A DNA stretch of 25,774 bases from JBEKDJ01 sp050014415 (GCA_050014415.1 JBEKDJ010000097.1:1-25774), one strand, 5' to 3'. Shown: positions 1 to 6,914, counted from the stretch's first letter. A program made the numbers and translations. Notes: a model not told the origin generated them from the letters alone.

Positions 1-512
1 GACTGAAGGAGAACCTCATTGCCGAGAGCAACAATCAGAAGAACAACATACAAGGAGTTCCCAGTACATCATAGAGAAATAGGGTGAAAAGAAAACAGAA
101 TCAAACAGGTCCCCTTATTTGTTTTCTTGAGCACTTCCTTTCTTGCTCAAATTCTTGCAGAATGGGCTCAGAATTTGGGACATGCAATTACTGCCGGACG
201 GTTAAAAGTTAAATAATTTCAGTTCGTTCGGAAATTGGTCGTCTTTGGTTTGCAATTGTGAATCTGGAAGCACTTGTAAAAGCGATGAATTTCCGAAAAG
301 GGTGATGCACAAAGTTAGCAGCATTTCGCTGAGAGAACGATCTATCTTGAGATTCTTTTTATGGAGTCAGGAAGGGAAACGTAGTTAGACTGTCGCATTG
401 TGCATATGCTATTAAATTAGAAAAAAGTTTCAGTTAGAAGTTAGTCGACAGTTTACTGGCGTCCCGTTCTTCGGGCTCTACACCGTTCTCCCCGTCCAAA
501 CCTGTTTAGTGT
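1..512. other. No recognised gene; possible 3' tail of a plus-strand reading frame at 3-74
   Basis: No gene of convincing length or family is visible here. At the very start, plus frame 3 is open from the window edge to a TAG at 72-74 (23 codons, beginning LKENLIAESNNQ). That could be the end of a gene lying mostly outside the window, but it is too short to identify. A 7-bp inverted repeat (TTGAGCA/TGCTCAA) lies at about 127-150. It has no T-run and I do not call it a terminator. The rest is AT-rich sequence without a ribosome-binding site plus start pair that leads anywhere. Confidence 0.35.
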
Positions 513-1274
513 TTAGAGATTTTCAGACTCCTGGACTAATTCGCCAACTATTTTACCAAATTCCGCGAGATATTGTTCCTTACTTATGTGCGACGGAAGA
601 TGCATCTTCATCTCCTGCAAGTTCTGCGTCACAGTGGGTATCCAATGATAAGGAATGGATATGAGTATCGATCCTCCTGGAAATAACTCTCTCCCTTTCA
701 TTCCATGGATCATCTCGGGAATGATGTAGTTTACTTTGCCACTTTGATAGGGATAAATATAAGCCCAAGCGCATCCCATTACAGGTGTTGTTTTGGAGCT
801 GTATAACTCCCCGGTCGAATAAGTCATGGCCCTCATCACAATTTCTGCCTGGCCGGGAGTAGCAGTCATCATCAAGAGGTCTGGCTCGAATGCTAATTTG
901 TCTATCGGAGAAAAAGCGACGTAATTGACAATACCCCTTCCAAATTTCGGAACATATTGATAGAATTTGTAGTTGGCACGTGGTTCCTGAAAGATTTCTA
1001 ATCTGGCTCCAATTTGCCCACTTTCTGCGAATGGTTCCATGTCTTGCATTCCCAACAGGATTTTCCCGACACACCCCTCGTTATTATCCTTGCCAAAGTA
1101 AAATGGTGTTGCTGTTTCTTGTGCTTCTTTGAGCATTTCGCAGAAAGAAAGGTTCTTGTCCATCGCCAACTGCTTCATTCCTTCTGGCCTGAAGAACAGG
1201 AACTTGACGCCTACAGGCGGCCTCTCAAAATTGAGTTTGCGATATATGGATAAATCGGTTCGAAGAGGTTTCAT
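513..1274 (-). CDS. DUF169 family protein
   Basis: The predicted protein is 253 aa and matches the DUF169 family in its opening: a Leu-rich N-terminus followed by the conserved RPPVGVKF segment near residues 18-25. It also has the family's mix of aromatic and Gly/Pro-rich stretches, with Cys residues such as the one in FCEML. The family's biochemical role is not established; it is often found beside acyl-CoA or redox genes. The start at 1274 is preferred over one 63 codons upstream, because a GGAGG sits a few bases before this ATG and the upstream extension overlaps the ligase gene in another frame. It lies 46 nt downstream of the acyl-CoA ligase on the same strand, so the two are probably cotranscribed. 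No signal peptide or membrane segment is seen, which suggests a cytoplasmic protein. Confidence 0.8.
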   Translation of the reverse strand: MKPLRTDLSIYRKLNFERPPVGVKFLFFRPEGMKQLAMDKNLSFCEMLKEAQETATPFYFGKDNNEGCVGKILLGMQDMEPFAESGQIGARLEIFQEPRANYKFYQYVPKFGRGIVNYVAFSPIDKLAFEPDLLMMTATPGQAEIVMRAMTYSTGELYSSKTTPVMGCAWAYIYPYQSGKVNYIIPEMIHGMKGRELFPGGSILISIPYHWIPTVTQNLQEMKMHLPSHISKEQYLAEFGKIVGELVQESENL

Positions 1275-1320
1275 CTCCGCCCTCCTTCCATTGGTTTGTT
1301 TCTCTTGGAAATGATTCTTC

Positions 1321-2916
1321 TCATCTCTTGACTTCAACCCCGGCTTTTTCCCGATCCCATGTGTTTGCGGTGATACCCGCCTGTTTGAGCCTGTACTTTT
1401 CCACGCGCTCAGTCGGTGTTTTGGGCAAACTCTCCATAAACTCCACAAATCTTGGCACGGCAAAGTAGGGCATCCTGTCGTTACAATATCGGATCAATTC
1501 CTCCGGAGTCAGGGCAGCCCCAGGTCTAAGAACCACACATATCTTCACTTCATCCTCCCCAACCTCCGAAGGAACCGCAACGGCGGCCGACTCAAGGACG
1601 CTCGGATGAGTATTGACCGCCCTCTCCACTTCAAAGGAAGATATATTTTCGCCTCTTCTACGGAGCGCATCTTTCTTCCTGTCAACAAAATAGAAATACC
1701 CATCCTTGTCTTTCTTGCCTAAATCCCCTGTATGGAACCAGAGGTTTCGAAAAGCCTCCAGGGTTTTCTCCGGCATATTGTAATATTCCGACATCATCAC
1801 AAAAGGCTCACGCGGACGGAATACGATTTCTCCAATTTCTCCTGGGGGGACTTCATTGTCTTGGTCGTCAAATAATTTGATCTCATAGATGTCCATCGGC
1901 TTTCCGCAGGAGCCTGGTCTCCTGTCGTTCACTTTGACATGAACGGGAATTCCTATCTCTGTCATCCCAAACCCTTCTAAACATTTTATCCCGAATCTTC
2001 TCTCCGCTTCTTCCATCACTGCCTGAGGGCATCCTGCCCCTAAGCCAATGCGGGCCGGATTGTCTCTATCGTTAGGTTTTTCAGGCTGTTTGACGAGGAT
2101 CGGTATCACCGCTCCGAGATAGTTAAACTGAGTTGCTCCATAATAACGGATTTCGTCCCAGAAACGGGAGGCGCTGAATTTATCAGAAAGGACCATCTGG
2201 GCTTCTGCTATCAACGTGGTGACTGTAGTAAGACATTGAGCGTTAAAGTGATACAGCGGTAAGAACGTATAGAAGATGTCCTCTTTCCCGCCCTCACGGT
2301 ATTCAAGCATTTTTTCAGCACAGACGATCCAAAACTTGTGGGGGCCCAGGGCTCCCTTGGAAAGGCCGGTTGTCCCGGAAGTGTAGATGATACTTAAGGC
2401 ATCGGAAGGAAGAACTGTGACGTCAACAGGATCCTCAGGGCTATTGAAGAGCTCTTCAAAGCTCATCATTGGGATCTTCAATGTCCCAACTTCCTGGTTC
2501 TGGGGGGCTCCCAGGACTACCACTTTTTCCACCTTCTTCAGAGCATCCTCTATCAGCTTGAGACGATCCAAGAACTCGTAGGCAATGACAAAGATCTTTG
2601 AATCGGACTGATCGACGATATGGCGTAGGAACTCGCCTTTGTAAGACGTATTCACCGGAACTTCCACTGCACCACACTTCGCCAGGCCGAACCAGATATA
2701 CAAGTACTCAGGGCAGTTACTGAGCATGATGCTGACTTTATCTCCCTTTTTTATTCCCAGCTTTTGGAAACCATTAGCGCATCGGTTCGAGAAACGCCTT
2801 ACCTCCTCATAGCTGATCTGTCGATCCTTGAATCGGAGAAAGGTTTTATCCCCGTTCCTTTTTGCTCTATCCTCGATCAAATCTCCCAACACCCATGGTA
2901 TATGGACTTTCGCCAT
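1321..2916 (-). CDS. AMP-forming acyl-CoA synthetase/ligase (CaiC-like)
   Basis: Predicted 531-aa member of the ANL superfamily, which activates a carboxylate with ATP to an acyl-adenylate and then transfers it to CoA. Visible motifs are the P-loop YTSGTTGLSKG (about 178-188), the FGMTE motif (316-320), HTGDL (395-399) and the hinge-region RRGENISSFEVE (about 420-431). The C-terminal motif reads PKTPTERVEKY (from 498), so the position usually held by the adenylation lysine (GK in many relatives) is Arg504. Overall resemblance is to the crotonobetaine/carnitine-CoA ligase-like group; the substrate cannot be read from sequence. Start choice: AGGAGG lies 7 nt before the ATG at 2916, whereas ATGs at 2922 and 2949 are too close to it or upstream of it. 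Probable first gene of a two-gene operon with the DUF169 gene. Confidence 0.9.
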   Translation of the reverse strand: MAKVHIPWVLGDLIEDRAKRNGDKTFLRFKDRQISYEEVRRFSNRCANGFQKLGIKKGDKVSIMLSNCPEYLYIWFGLAKCGAVEVPVNTSYKGEFLRHIVDQSDSKIFVIAYEFLDRLKLIEDALKKVEKVVVLGAPQNQEVGTLKIPMMSFEELFNSPEDPVDVTVLPSDALSIIYTSGTTGLSKGALGPHKFWIVCAEKMLEYREGGKEDIFYTFLPLYHFNAQCLTTVTTLIAEAQMVLSDKFSASRFWDEIRYYGATQFNYLGAVIPILVKQPEKPNDRDNPARIGLGAGCPQAVMEEAERRFGIKCLEGFGMTEIGIPVHVKVNDRRPGSCGKPMDIYEIKLFDDQDNEVPPGEIGEIVFRPREPFVMMSEYYNMPEKTLEAFRNLWFHTGDLGKKDKDGYFYFVDRKKDALRRRGENISSFEVERAVNTHPSVLESAAVAVPSEVGEDEVKICVVLRPGAALTPEELIRYCNDRMPYFAVPRFVEFMESLPKTPTERVEKYRLKQAGITANTWDREKAGVEVKR

Positions 2917-3458
2917 TGTCATACCTCCTTTTAGAGTAGATTTCTCCATGCATCATGATTTCAATACATTCATTCCAGGGTCTCTTTCCGTGTAGATTAC
3001 TATTATGCCATCCTCCTTGCCATCTCCGCCACCTGCTTAGCGGACAAATCAGATATTTGCTTGACTTTCCGTATCACAAGGTATTAAATGGACACAAATC
3101 CTTTCAAGGGGGGAGCTAATTTCTTGAGCATGGGGTAATTTGTCTCCCTCCTTCTGTTCATACTGTTTCAATCTGCATTAGCCGCTCAGATATCGATCGC
3201 CTGGGATGCCGAACCGGGTATGGCAAGGCATAACGCCGATTTTAGAACCGCGATGGAAGTAGAGAATGACAAAGGAGTATCGGGGCATTTTTCTTCTGGC
3301 TGAACGGATAAACAACCAATAAGTAATCAAAAAGGAAGTTCAGTATCTATTTGGGGATCAAGAACAAGAAGCCTATTCTCCGATATTTTCTTCTGTCTGG
3401 GACAGTGAATAGCCAGAAAAGGTATACACTGTTTTGTTAACCGAAAGGAGGAACTAAG
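2917..3458. other. Divergent intergenic region between the acyl-CoA ligase and nitroreductase genes
   Basis: About 540 nt separates the start of the minus-strand ligase gene from the plus-strand nitroreductase gene, so promoters for both should lie here. A TTGACT followed by TATTAA occurs near 3060-3087 on the plus strand, but the spacer is only 15 nt and I do not rely on it. The middle part contains a decayed secreted-protein fragment (separate entry). No clear operator palindrome is visible. Confidence 0.5.
3130..3303 (+). pseudogene. Remnant of a secreted protein: signal peptide plus possible start of a fibronectin-III-like domain
   Basis: One plus-strand frame starts with ATG at 3130, meets TAA at 3136, then stays open to a TGA at 3301-3303. 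The open part encodes a hydrophobic stretch LLLFILFQSALAAQ, which looks like a signal peptide ending in an Ala-x-Ala type site. It is followed by ISIAWDAEPG, which resembles the start of many bacterial fibronectin-III domains (pattern like VTLAWDxxxEP). After that the resemblance is lost. A purine-rich GGGGGGAG lies upstream at about 3108-3115. The simplest reading is a truncated, point-mutated gene start left behind by decay. The identification is tentative because only about 54 codons remain. Confidence 0.4.
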
Positions 3459-4091
3459 ATGGAAGTATCAGAGGCGATTCAAAAGAGGGCCAGCATCAGA
3501 AGGTGGAAACCGGTGCCAGTGGCAAAAGAGAAGATTGTGAGGGTGTTGGAGGCGGGCAGGCGAGCGCCGTCATGGGGAAACGTTCAACCCTGGCGATTTA
3601 TTGTGGTTCAAGATAAGGTCAAAAGAGAGGAATTGGCAAAAGCTGCCGGTGGACAACCACAGGTAAGTGCTGCTCCGGTTATAATTGTCTGTTGTGGTTC
3701 AATGGAGGTTTTCTCTCGCAAGATGCATCGGGAGTCTTTGAAACAGCTTATAGAAGCCGGTGTGATGGACTGGCCAGACGAAGTTCTGGATAACATCATC
3801 TTAGGAAGCGATCAGTTTGCACCGTACCGTCTCGGCGAACAGGTCATGACCATAAAAGCCGGAGAACAGATTATGATTTCCGTAGCGTATATGACCCTGG
3901 AAGCGGTCAACCAGGGCTTAGGGTGTTGTTGGGTGGGAGCGATATCTCCGAAAGAGGCACACCGGGTCATGAACTTGCCGGATGGTATATTTGTCCATGA
4001 TTTTTTTCTTTTGGGATATCCTGATGAGGATCCCAAGCCCAGACCGAGAAAGGAATTTAATAAAATTGTTTTTTGGGAAAAATACGAATAA
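3459..4091 (+). CDS. Nitroreductase family protein (FMN-dependent oxidoreductase)
   Basis: 210 aa. The N-terminal KRASIRRWKPVPV matches the family's R-R-S-I-R-x-[FY] phosphate/FMN-binding start, and APSWGNVQPWRFIVV (about 37-51) is the conserved Pro-Ser-x-x-N-x-Q-P-W segment. The later region MTLEAVNQGLGCCWVGAI (about 144-161) is the family's conserved flavin-side helix and loop. Such proteins are usually homodimeric FMN enzymes using NAD(P)H to reduce nitroaromatics, quinones or other acceptors; the real substrate is unknown. The start is supported by AAAGGAGGAA six nt before the ATG. It is a lone plus-strand gene with no visible operon partner. Its 3' 280 nt are overlapped antisense by the BNR-repeat gene, with no intrinsic terminator between them. 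Confidence 0.9.
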   Translation: MEVSEAIQKRASIRRWKPVPVAKEKIVRVLEAGRRAPSWGNVQPWRFIVVQDKVKREELAKAAGGQPQVSAAPVIIVCCGSMEVFSRKMHRESLKQLIEAGVMDWPDEVLDNIILGSDQFAPYRLGEQVMTIKAGEQIMISVAYMTLEAVNQGLGCCWVGAISPKEAHRVMNLPDGIFVHDFFLLGYPDEDPKPRPRKEFNKIVFWEKYE

Positions 4092-6040
4092 TCGACTCTG
4101 AGCGTTCCGGGGGTCTGCCTGAACACCGATACGCCACCCCCATTCGTTCCCGCATAGACCAGACCCGGAGTCAGGGGATCGACAACCAGGGTGCGGACAT
4201 CGGTGCAGCGGAGTCCTGTATTCAAGGCGCTCCAATTCTCCCCACCATCCGTGCTTCTGAATACGCCGCTTGGAGTTGCTGCGTATAGGATGGTTGGATT
4301 TGCGGGATGGAGGGTTAGAGACTGAACAGGGCCTTTTGGCAATCCGGTATTGATCTGATTCCAGCTCCTCCCGCCGTTTGTGGTCTTCAATAGACCTGCA
4401 TCCGTTGCCGCATAAAGGGTGCTGGGAGACGTGGGGACCACTACGACGAGGCTCACCGCAGCCTTGTCCGAACCAATAGGAAGAACATCCCAGTCCTCTC
4501 CGCCATTCTTGCTTTTGAAGACACCTTCGGGAGTTCCCATATAGAGGGTATCCGGAATAACAGGATCAGTAAGGAGGAAGTTCACAGGGCGGTTACGCCA
4601 TTCCCTATTCGGATTTCTCCAGATCTTCCCTCCATTGCTGCTCTTGAACAGGCCACCCGCAGTGCCCGCATAGAGGACATTCGAGTGGATGGGATCAATG
4701 GCAAGGCCATGGACAGATGCAATCGGAAGGCCAGTGTCCGCGCTCTTCCAACTTGCTCCGCCGTCCGTGCTTTCAAACACGCCGGGCGCCCAGATTCCCC
4801 TCAAATAAAGGTGAGTCGGAACCCGAGGGTCGATGATTACTGTCTTGATGTCCAGATGAGGCAATCCGTTGTTTGCAGGATTCCAGCTCTCTCCTCCGTC
4901 CGTGCTCTTAAACAAGCCTCCCGTCGTCCCTGCATAGAGGATCCGTGGCGTCAAAGGGTCAATAGCAAGAGACGCAACATGAGTACTGATCAGTCCGGTG
5001 TTGGCGGCATGCCAGCTTTCTCCTCCATTTGTACTTTTGAATAAACCTCCACCCCCTGTTCCCCAATAGACCGTTGCAGGGAGTTTAGGGTGAATGGTCA
5101 CAGTCCTGATGTCAAGGCTGCTCGTCCAGGAGCTGACCGGGTCCCAGGATTCTCCTCCGTTCTTGCTGTGAAACAGGCCCCCCCGGGAACTCGTTCCCGC
5201 ATAGAGGGAATTTGAATTCGAAACGTCTATGGCCAGAGAAATCACGCTCTTGCCGGATAGCCCGTTATTCATGACTGACCAGTGTTCTCCCCTGTCTTTG
5301 CTCTTGAACACAGCTCTGTAATTCGCTGCGTAAAGAATGGATGGGTTCATGGGGTCGATGGCAATAACATCCGCGACCTCATGCGTCAGTCCATGGCTCT
5401 TGTTGGCCCACTCCTTTCCACCGTCCATGCTTCGGTATACGGCATGATCCGCTAGCACACAGAGGATCTTTGAGTCGCTCGGGTCGGGGATAATCTTCGT
5501 GATCACAGACTGGGACAATCCAAGGTTGTCCCAGACAGCTCCTCTGTCCTTTCTGCGGAAGATTCCTCTCTGGGTCCCCACATAGAGCGAATTCGAATGA
5601 ATTGGATCGACGGCGAGGGCATGTACGGAGATGGTGGCAGGATCGATGTCCACCCGGCTCCAACTCCCTCCCCCGTTTCTACTCATGAAGAGACCCTTTG
5701 TTGTCCCTGCGTAAATCGTCTCCGGGGCTGCGATATCAATGACAAGAGCAAGGACAAGAGGGTCAGTCAATCCGCTGTTTACAGGATTCCAACTCGTTCC
5801 CCCATTCATGCTTTTAAACAGCTCTCCCCTCGTACCTACATAGAGAATGTTTGGATCTGAGGGATGAATGGCCACCACCGTAATTTCTCCGCCTTCAGGA
5901 CCATGACCGGTCCATTGATCAATACCAGAATGATTTGAGACAGCCTCCGGAGAAGCGGTAAAAGTCTCTGCGGGAAAGCCAGCCAGCAGCAAACCAATCA
6001 GCATGAGAATAAGAATCGCTCTGTTTGTGCCGATATTCAT
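3812..6040 (-). CDS. Secreted BNR/YCF48-type beta-propeller repeat protein, with an anomalous C-terminus
   Basis: Predicted 742 aa. The N-terminus MNIGTNRAILILMLIGLLL followed by AGFPAETFTA is a typical Sec signal peptide, so the protein is probably exported. The body holds 13 repeats of about 44 aa, each with a pattern like DPxxPxxLYAGTxxGxFKSxDGGxSW, plus a partial fourteenth. These are sortilin/BNR/YCF48-like repeats that should fold as one or two beta-propellers; the ligand is unknown. Start choice: AAGGAG lies 9 nt before the ATG at 6040 but directly abuts the ATG at 6049. Oddity: the repeats end near position 4092 and the last roughly 90 codons are simply the antisense of the nitroreductase gene, with no repeat character. 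That tail is probably not ancestral; the original stop may have been lost in a rearrangement. Confidence 0.8.
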   Translation of the reverse strand: MNIGTNRAILILMLIGLLLAGFPAETFTASPEAVSNHSGIDQWTGHGPEGGEITVVAIHPSDPNILYVGTRGELFKSMNGGTSWNPVNSGLTDPLVLALVIDIAAPETIYAGTTKGLFMSRNGGGSWSRVDIDPATISVHALAVDPIHSNSLYVGTQRGIFRRKDRGAVWDNLGLSQSVITKIIPDPSDSKILCVLADHAVYRSMDGGKEWANKSHGLTHEVADVIAIDPMNPSILYAANYRAVFKSKDRGEHWSVMNNGLSGKSVISLAIDVSNSNSLYAGTSSRGGLFHSKNGGESWDPVSSWTSSLDIRTVTIHPKLPATVYWGTGGGGLFKSTNGGESWHAANTGLISTHVASLAIDPLTPRILYAGTTGGLFKSTDGGESWNPANNGLPHLDIKTVIIDPRVPTHLYLRGIWAPGVFESTDGGASWKSADTGLPIASVHGLAIDPIHSNVLYAGTAGGLFKSSNGGKIWRNPNREWRNRPVNFLLTDPVIPDTLYMGTPEGVFKSKNGGEDWDVLPIGSDKAAVSLVVVVPTSPSTLYAATDAGLLKTTNGGRSWNQINTGLPKGPVQSLTLHPANPTILYAATPSGVFRSTDGGENWSALNTGLRCTDVRTLVVDPLTPGLVYAGTNGGGVSVFRQTPGTLRVDYSYFSQKTILLNSFLGLGLGSSSGYPKRKKSWTNIPSGKFMTRCASFGDIAPTQQHPKPWLTASRVIYATEIIICSPAFMVMTCSPRRYGAN

Positions 6041-6335
6041 AGAACCCATCTCCTTCAGGTACGTGATAAGGATTCATTTGTGAGTTGAATATTACGAGAG
6101 CCGGAATTGTATGTCAAGGAGAGGAATACCACAAGATGTGAGGTGTTTTCATATTTTTTGAAACGGTCCGAATTGAGGAAGAACATAGGTTCTAAAACAA
6201 CTTGCAGCAGACTGTTTTGTTCTCCCCTGCGTCACCTCCCCTTCGGATTCCTGACGCAGCACGTTGTGGGACTTTTCCTTCCTTTTCAGTCGGCGGAATC
6301 CTCGCTTCGAGTCCTGCAATCGGTAAAATTAGCAA
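6041..6335. other. Gene-free stretch with one perfect inverted repeat
   Basis: This is the upstream region of the BNR-repeat gene. I see no gene. An 8-bp perfect inverted repeat (CTGCGTCA at 6227-6234, TGACGCAG at 6252-6259) could be an operator or a weak hairpin. On the plus strand at 6306-6317 is TTCGAGTCCTGC, identical to 12 nt of the T-arm of the nearby tRNA-Asn but in the opposite orientation. Confidence 0.4.
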
Positions 6336-6372
6336 ACAAAAAGGCCCATGCCAAAAAAACACGGGCCCTTGT
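6336..6372 (-). terminator. Intrinsic terminator, distal copy, after the duplicated tRNA 3' end
   Basis: On the minus strand an imperfect hairpin (GGCCCGTG pairing with CATGGGCC, with a poly-T loop) is followed by TTTTTG. The flanks AGCAAACAA / TTGTTTGCT extend the palindrome, so it could work in both directions. It sits 7-10 nt past the copied tRNA 3' end, as the proximal terminator does for the intact tRNA. Confidence 0.7.
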
Positions 6373-6378
6373 TTGCTG

Positions 6379-6396
6379 GCTCCCCGGGCAGGACTC
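6379..6396 (-). repeat. Duplicated 3' end of tRNA-Asn, distal copy
   Basis: The 18 nt gctccccgggcaggactc (plus strand) is identical to 6709-6726, the 3' end of the intact tRNA-Asn. On the minus strand this copy continues into GCCA, so it carries an encoded CCA end; the intact tRNA reads GCTA. Beyond the 18 nt the T-arm is degraded and no D or anticodon arm is present. It looks like the displaced original 3' end of the tRNA. Confidence 0.75.
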
Positions 6397-6410
6397 CGCC
6401 CCAAACGGGA

Positions 6411-6662
6411 CTACTGCCGATTGGCTTCTGATAGATAGCGACCGATACCGCGCTTCTTGATACTCGTTTCTAGCCTCACGGCACTGCTCCGGTCCGGACA
6501 TTGTTTGGCCCAAAGAAGTTTCCATGGACCCTGGAGTCTCTTGGTCGTCTTTGATAGTCGGTAAACAGGGTCATTATGCTGGTCAAGTCGCCTCTGGACA
6601 TCACTGGTCTAGCCGCAGTAGTATCGGCCCGTACTTCCGCTTTGTAGAATGTATACCCACAT
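6411..6662 (-). pseudogene. GIY-YIG nuclease domain protein, interrupted by one in-frame TAG
   Basis: Reading the minus strand from the ATG at 6662 gives MWVYILQSGSTGRYYCG, then TAG at 6609-6611, then TSDVQRRLDQHND and on to a TAG stop at 6411-6413: 83 codons including the internal stop. Family marks are VYIL (the GIY strand), YYCG-stop-TSD (the YIG strand and following loop), the Arg in DVQRRLDQHN, and the catalytic-type Glu in AVRLETSIKKRG. Relatives usually have a polar residue such as Gln, Tyr or Ile before T-x-D, so CAG to TAG is a plausible single change. The length is normal for stand-alone YhbQ-like GIY-YIG proteins. The start codon lies 10 nt after the tRNA terminator. It is most likely a recent pseudogene; a sequencing error or UAG readthrough is possible. 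Confidence 0.75.
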
Positions 6663-6671
6663 TGGGAGAAC

Positions 6672-6698
6672 AAAAAGGCCAGGCATTAACCTGGCCTT
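6672..6698 (-). terminator. Intrinsic terminator of tRNA-Asn
   Basis: On the minus strand AAGGCCAGG, loop TTAATG, CCTGGCCTT, then TTTG: a perfect 9-bp stem with a T-run, starting 12 nt after the tRNA end. Confidence 0.85.
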
Positions 6699-6709
6699 GA
6701 ATATTCTAG

Positions 6710-6783
6710 CTCCCCGGGCAGGACTCGAACCTGCAACCTAGTGGTTAACAGCCACCCGCTACTACCGGTTGAGCTACCGGGGA
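6710..6783 (-). tRNA. tRNA-Asn (GTT)
   Basis: On the minus strand this folds as a tRNA. The acceptor TCCCCGG pairs with CCGGGGA, the anticodon loop is CTGTTAA with anticodon GTT, and the T-arm GCAGG-TTCGAGT-CCTGC is perfect. The discriminator is G and the 3' end is not followed by CCA (it reads CTA), so CCA would be added after transcription. Length is 74 nt, one more than usual: the D-arm reads GCTC AACCGGTAG TAGC, with an extra base compared with the common GGTAGAGC, leaving only three good D-stem pairs. It is probably functional, but the D-arm deserves checking. Confidence 0.9.
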
Positions 6784-6814
6784 AGATCAACTTCAAAAGA
6801 CTCTGTCATCTTGT

Positions 6815-6897
6815 CCAAAGCAATGATCCCTACAATCTACGTGGTTAATCCCGCCTAAGGCGGGATCCCGCTAAAAGCGGGATTGAGCTACCGGGGA
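6815..6897 (-). pseudogene. tRNA-Asn pseudogene interrupted by a double hairpin
   Basis: The minus strand begins ATCTTCCCCGGTAGCTCA, the same 19-nt block (6883-6901) that opens the intact tRNA (6769-6787). Then comes a 34-nt double hairpin in place of the rest of the D-arm and the 5' side of the anticodon arm. It resumes with TTAACCAC and TAGATTGTAGG, close to the intact gene's TTAACCACTAGGTTGCAGG. The T-arm and acceptor 3' strand cannot be recognised. It is therefore a decayed second tRNA-Asn gene placed just upstream of the intact one. Confidence 0.65.
6849..6882. repeat. Two adjacent REP-like perfect hairpins
   Basis: Two 17-nt hairpins lie head to tail: TCCCGCC-TAA-GGCGGGA (6849-6865) and TCCCGCT-AAA-AGCGGGA (6866-6882). 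They share the GCGGGA/TCCCGC core and look like members of a dispersed repeat family. They sit exactly inside the tRNA-Asn pseudogene. Confidence 0.7.
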
Positions 6898-6914
6898 AGA
6901 TTAAAGGTAATCGG

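Larger units (their letters stand above)
6379..6708 (-). mobile_element. Possible tRNA-targeting GIY-YIG mobile unit (decayed)
   Basis: On the minus strand the order is intact tRNA-Asn, terminator, GIY-YIG frame, second tRNA 3' end, second terminator. The unit between the two 18-nt direct repeats is 330 nt. This is the layout expected if an element inserted at the tRNA 3' end, rebuilt that end on one side and left the old one on the other. No integrase gene is present; the only candidate enzyme is the GIY-YIG protein. The mobile interpretation is inference from structure, not from observed movement. Confidence 0.55.

Noticed and set aside
6379..6480. A second functional tRNA gene at the distal 3' copy
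   Set aside because: Only the acceptor 3' strand and part of the T-arm are present; no D or anticodon arm can be formed, and the sequence before it encodes the GIY-YIG C-terminus.
6411..6662. Genome-wide recoding of TAG as an amino acid
   Set aside because: The HU gene ends with TAG right after a normal C-terminus, so TAG still works as stop; a single lesion is the simpler explanation.
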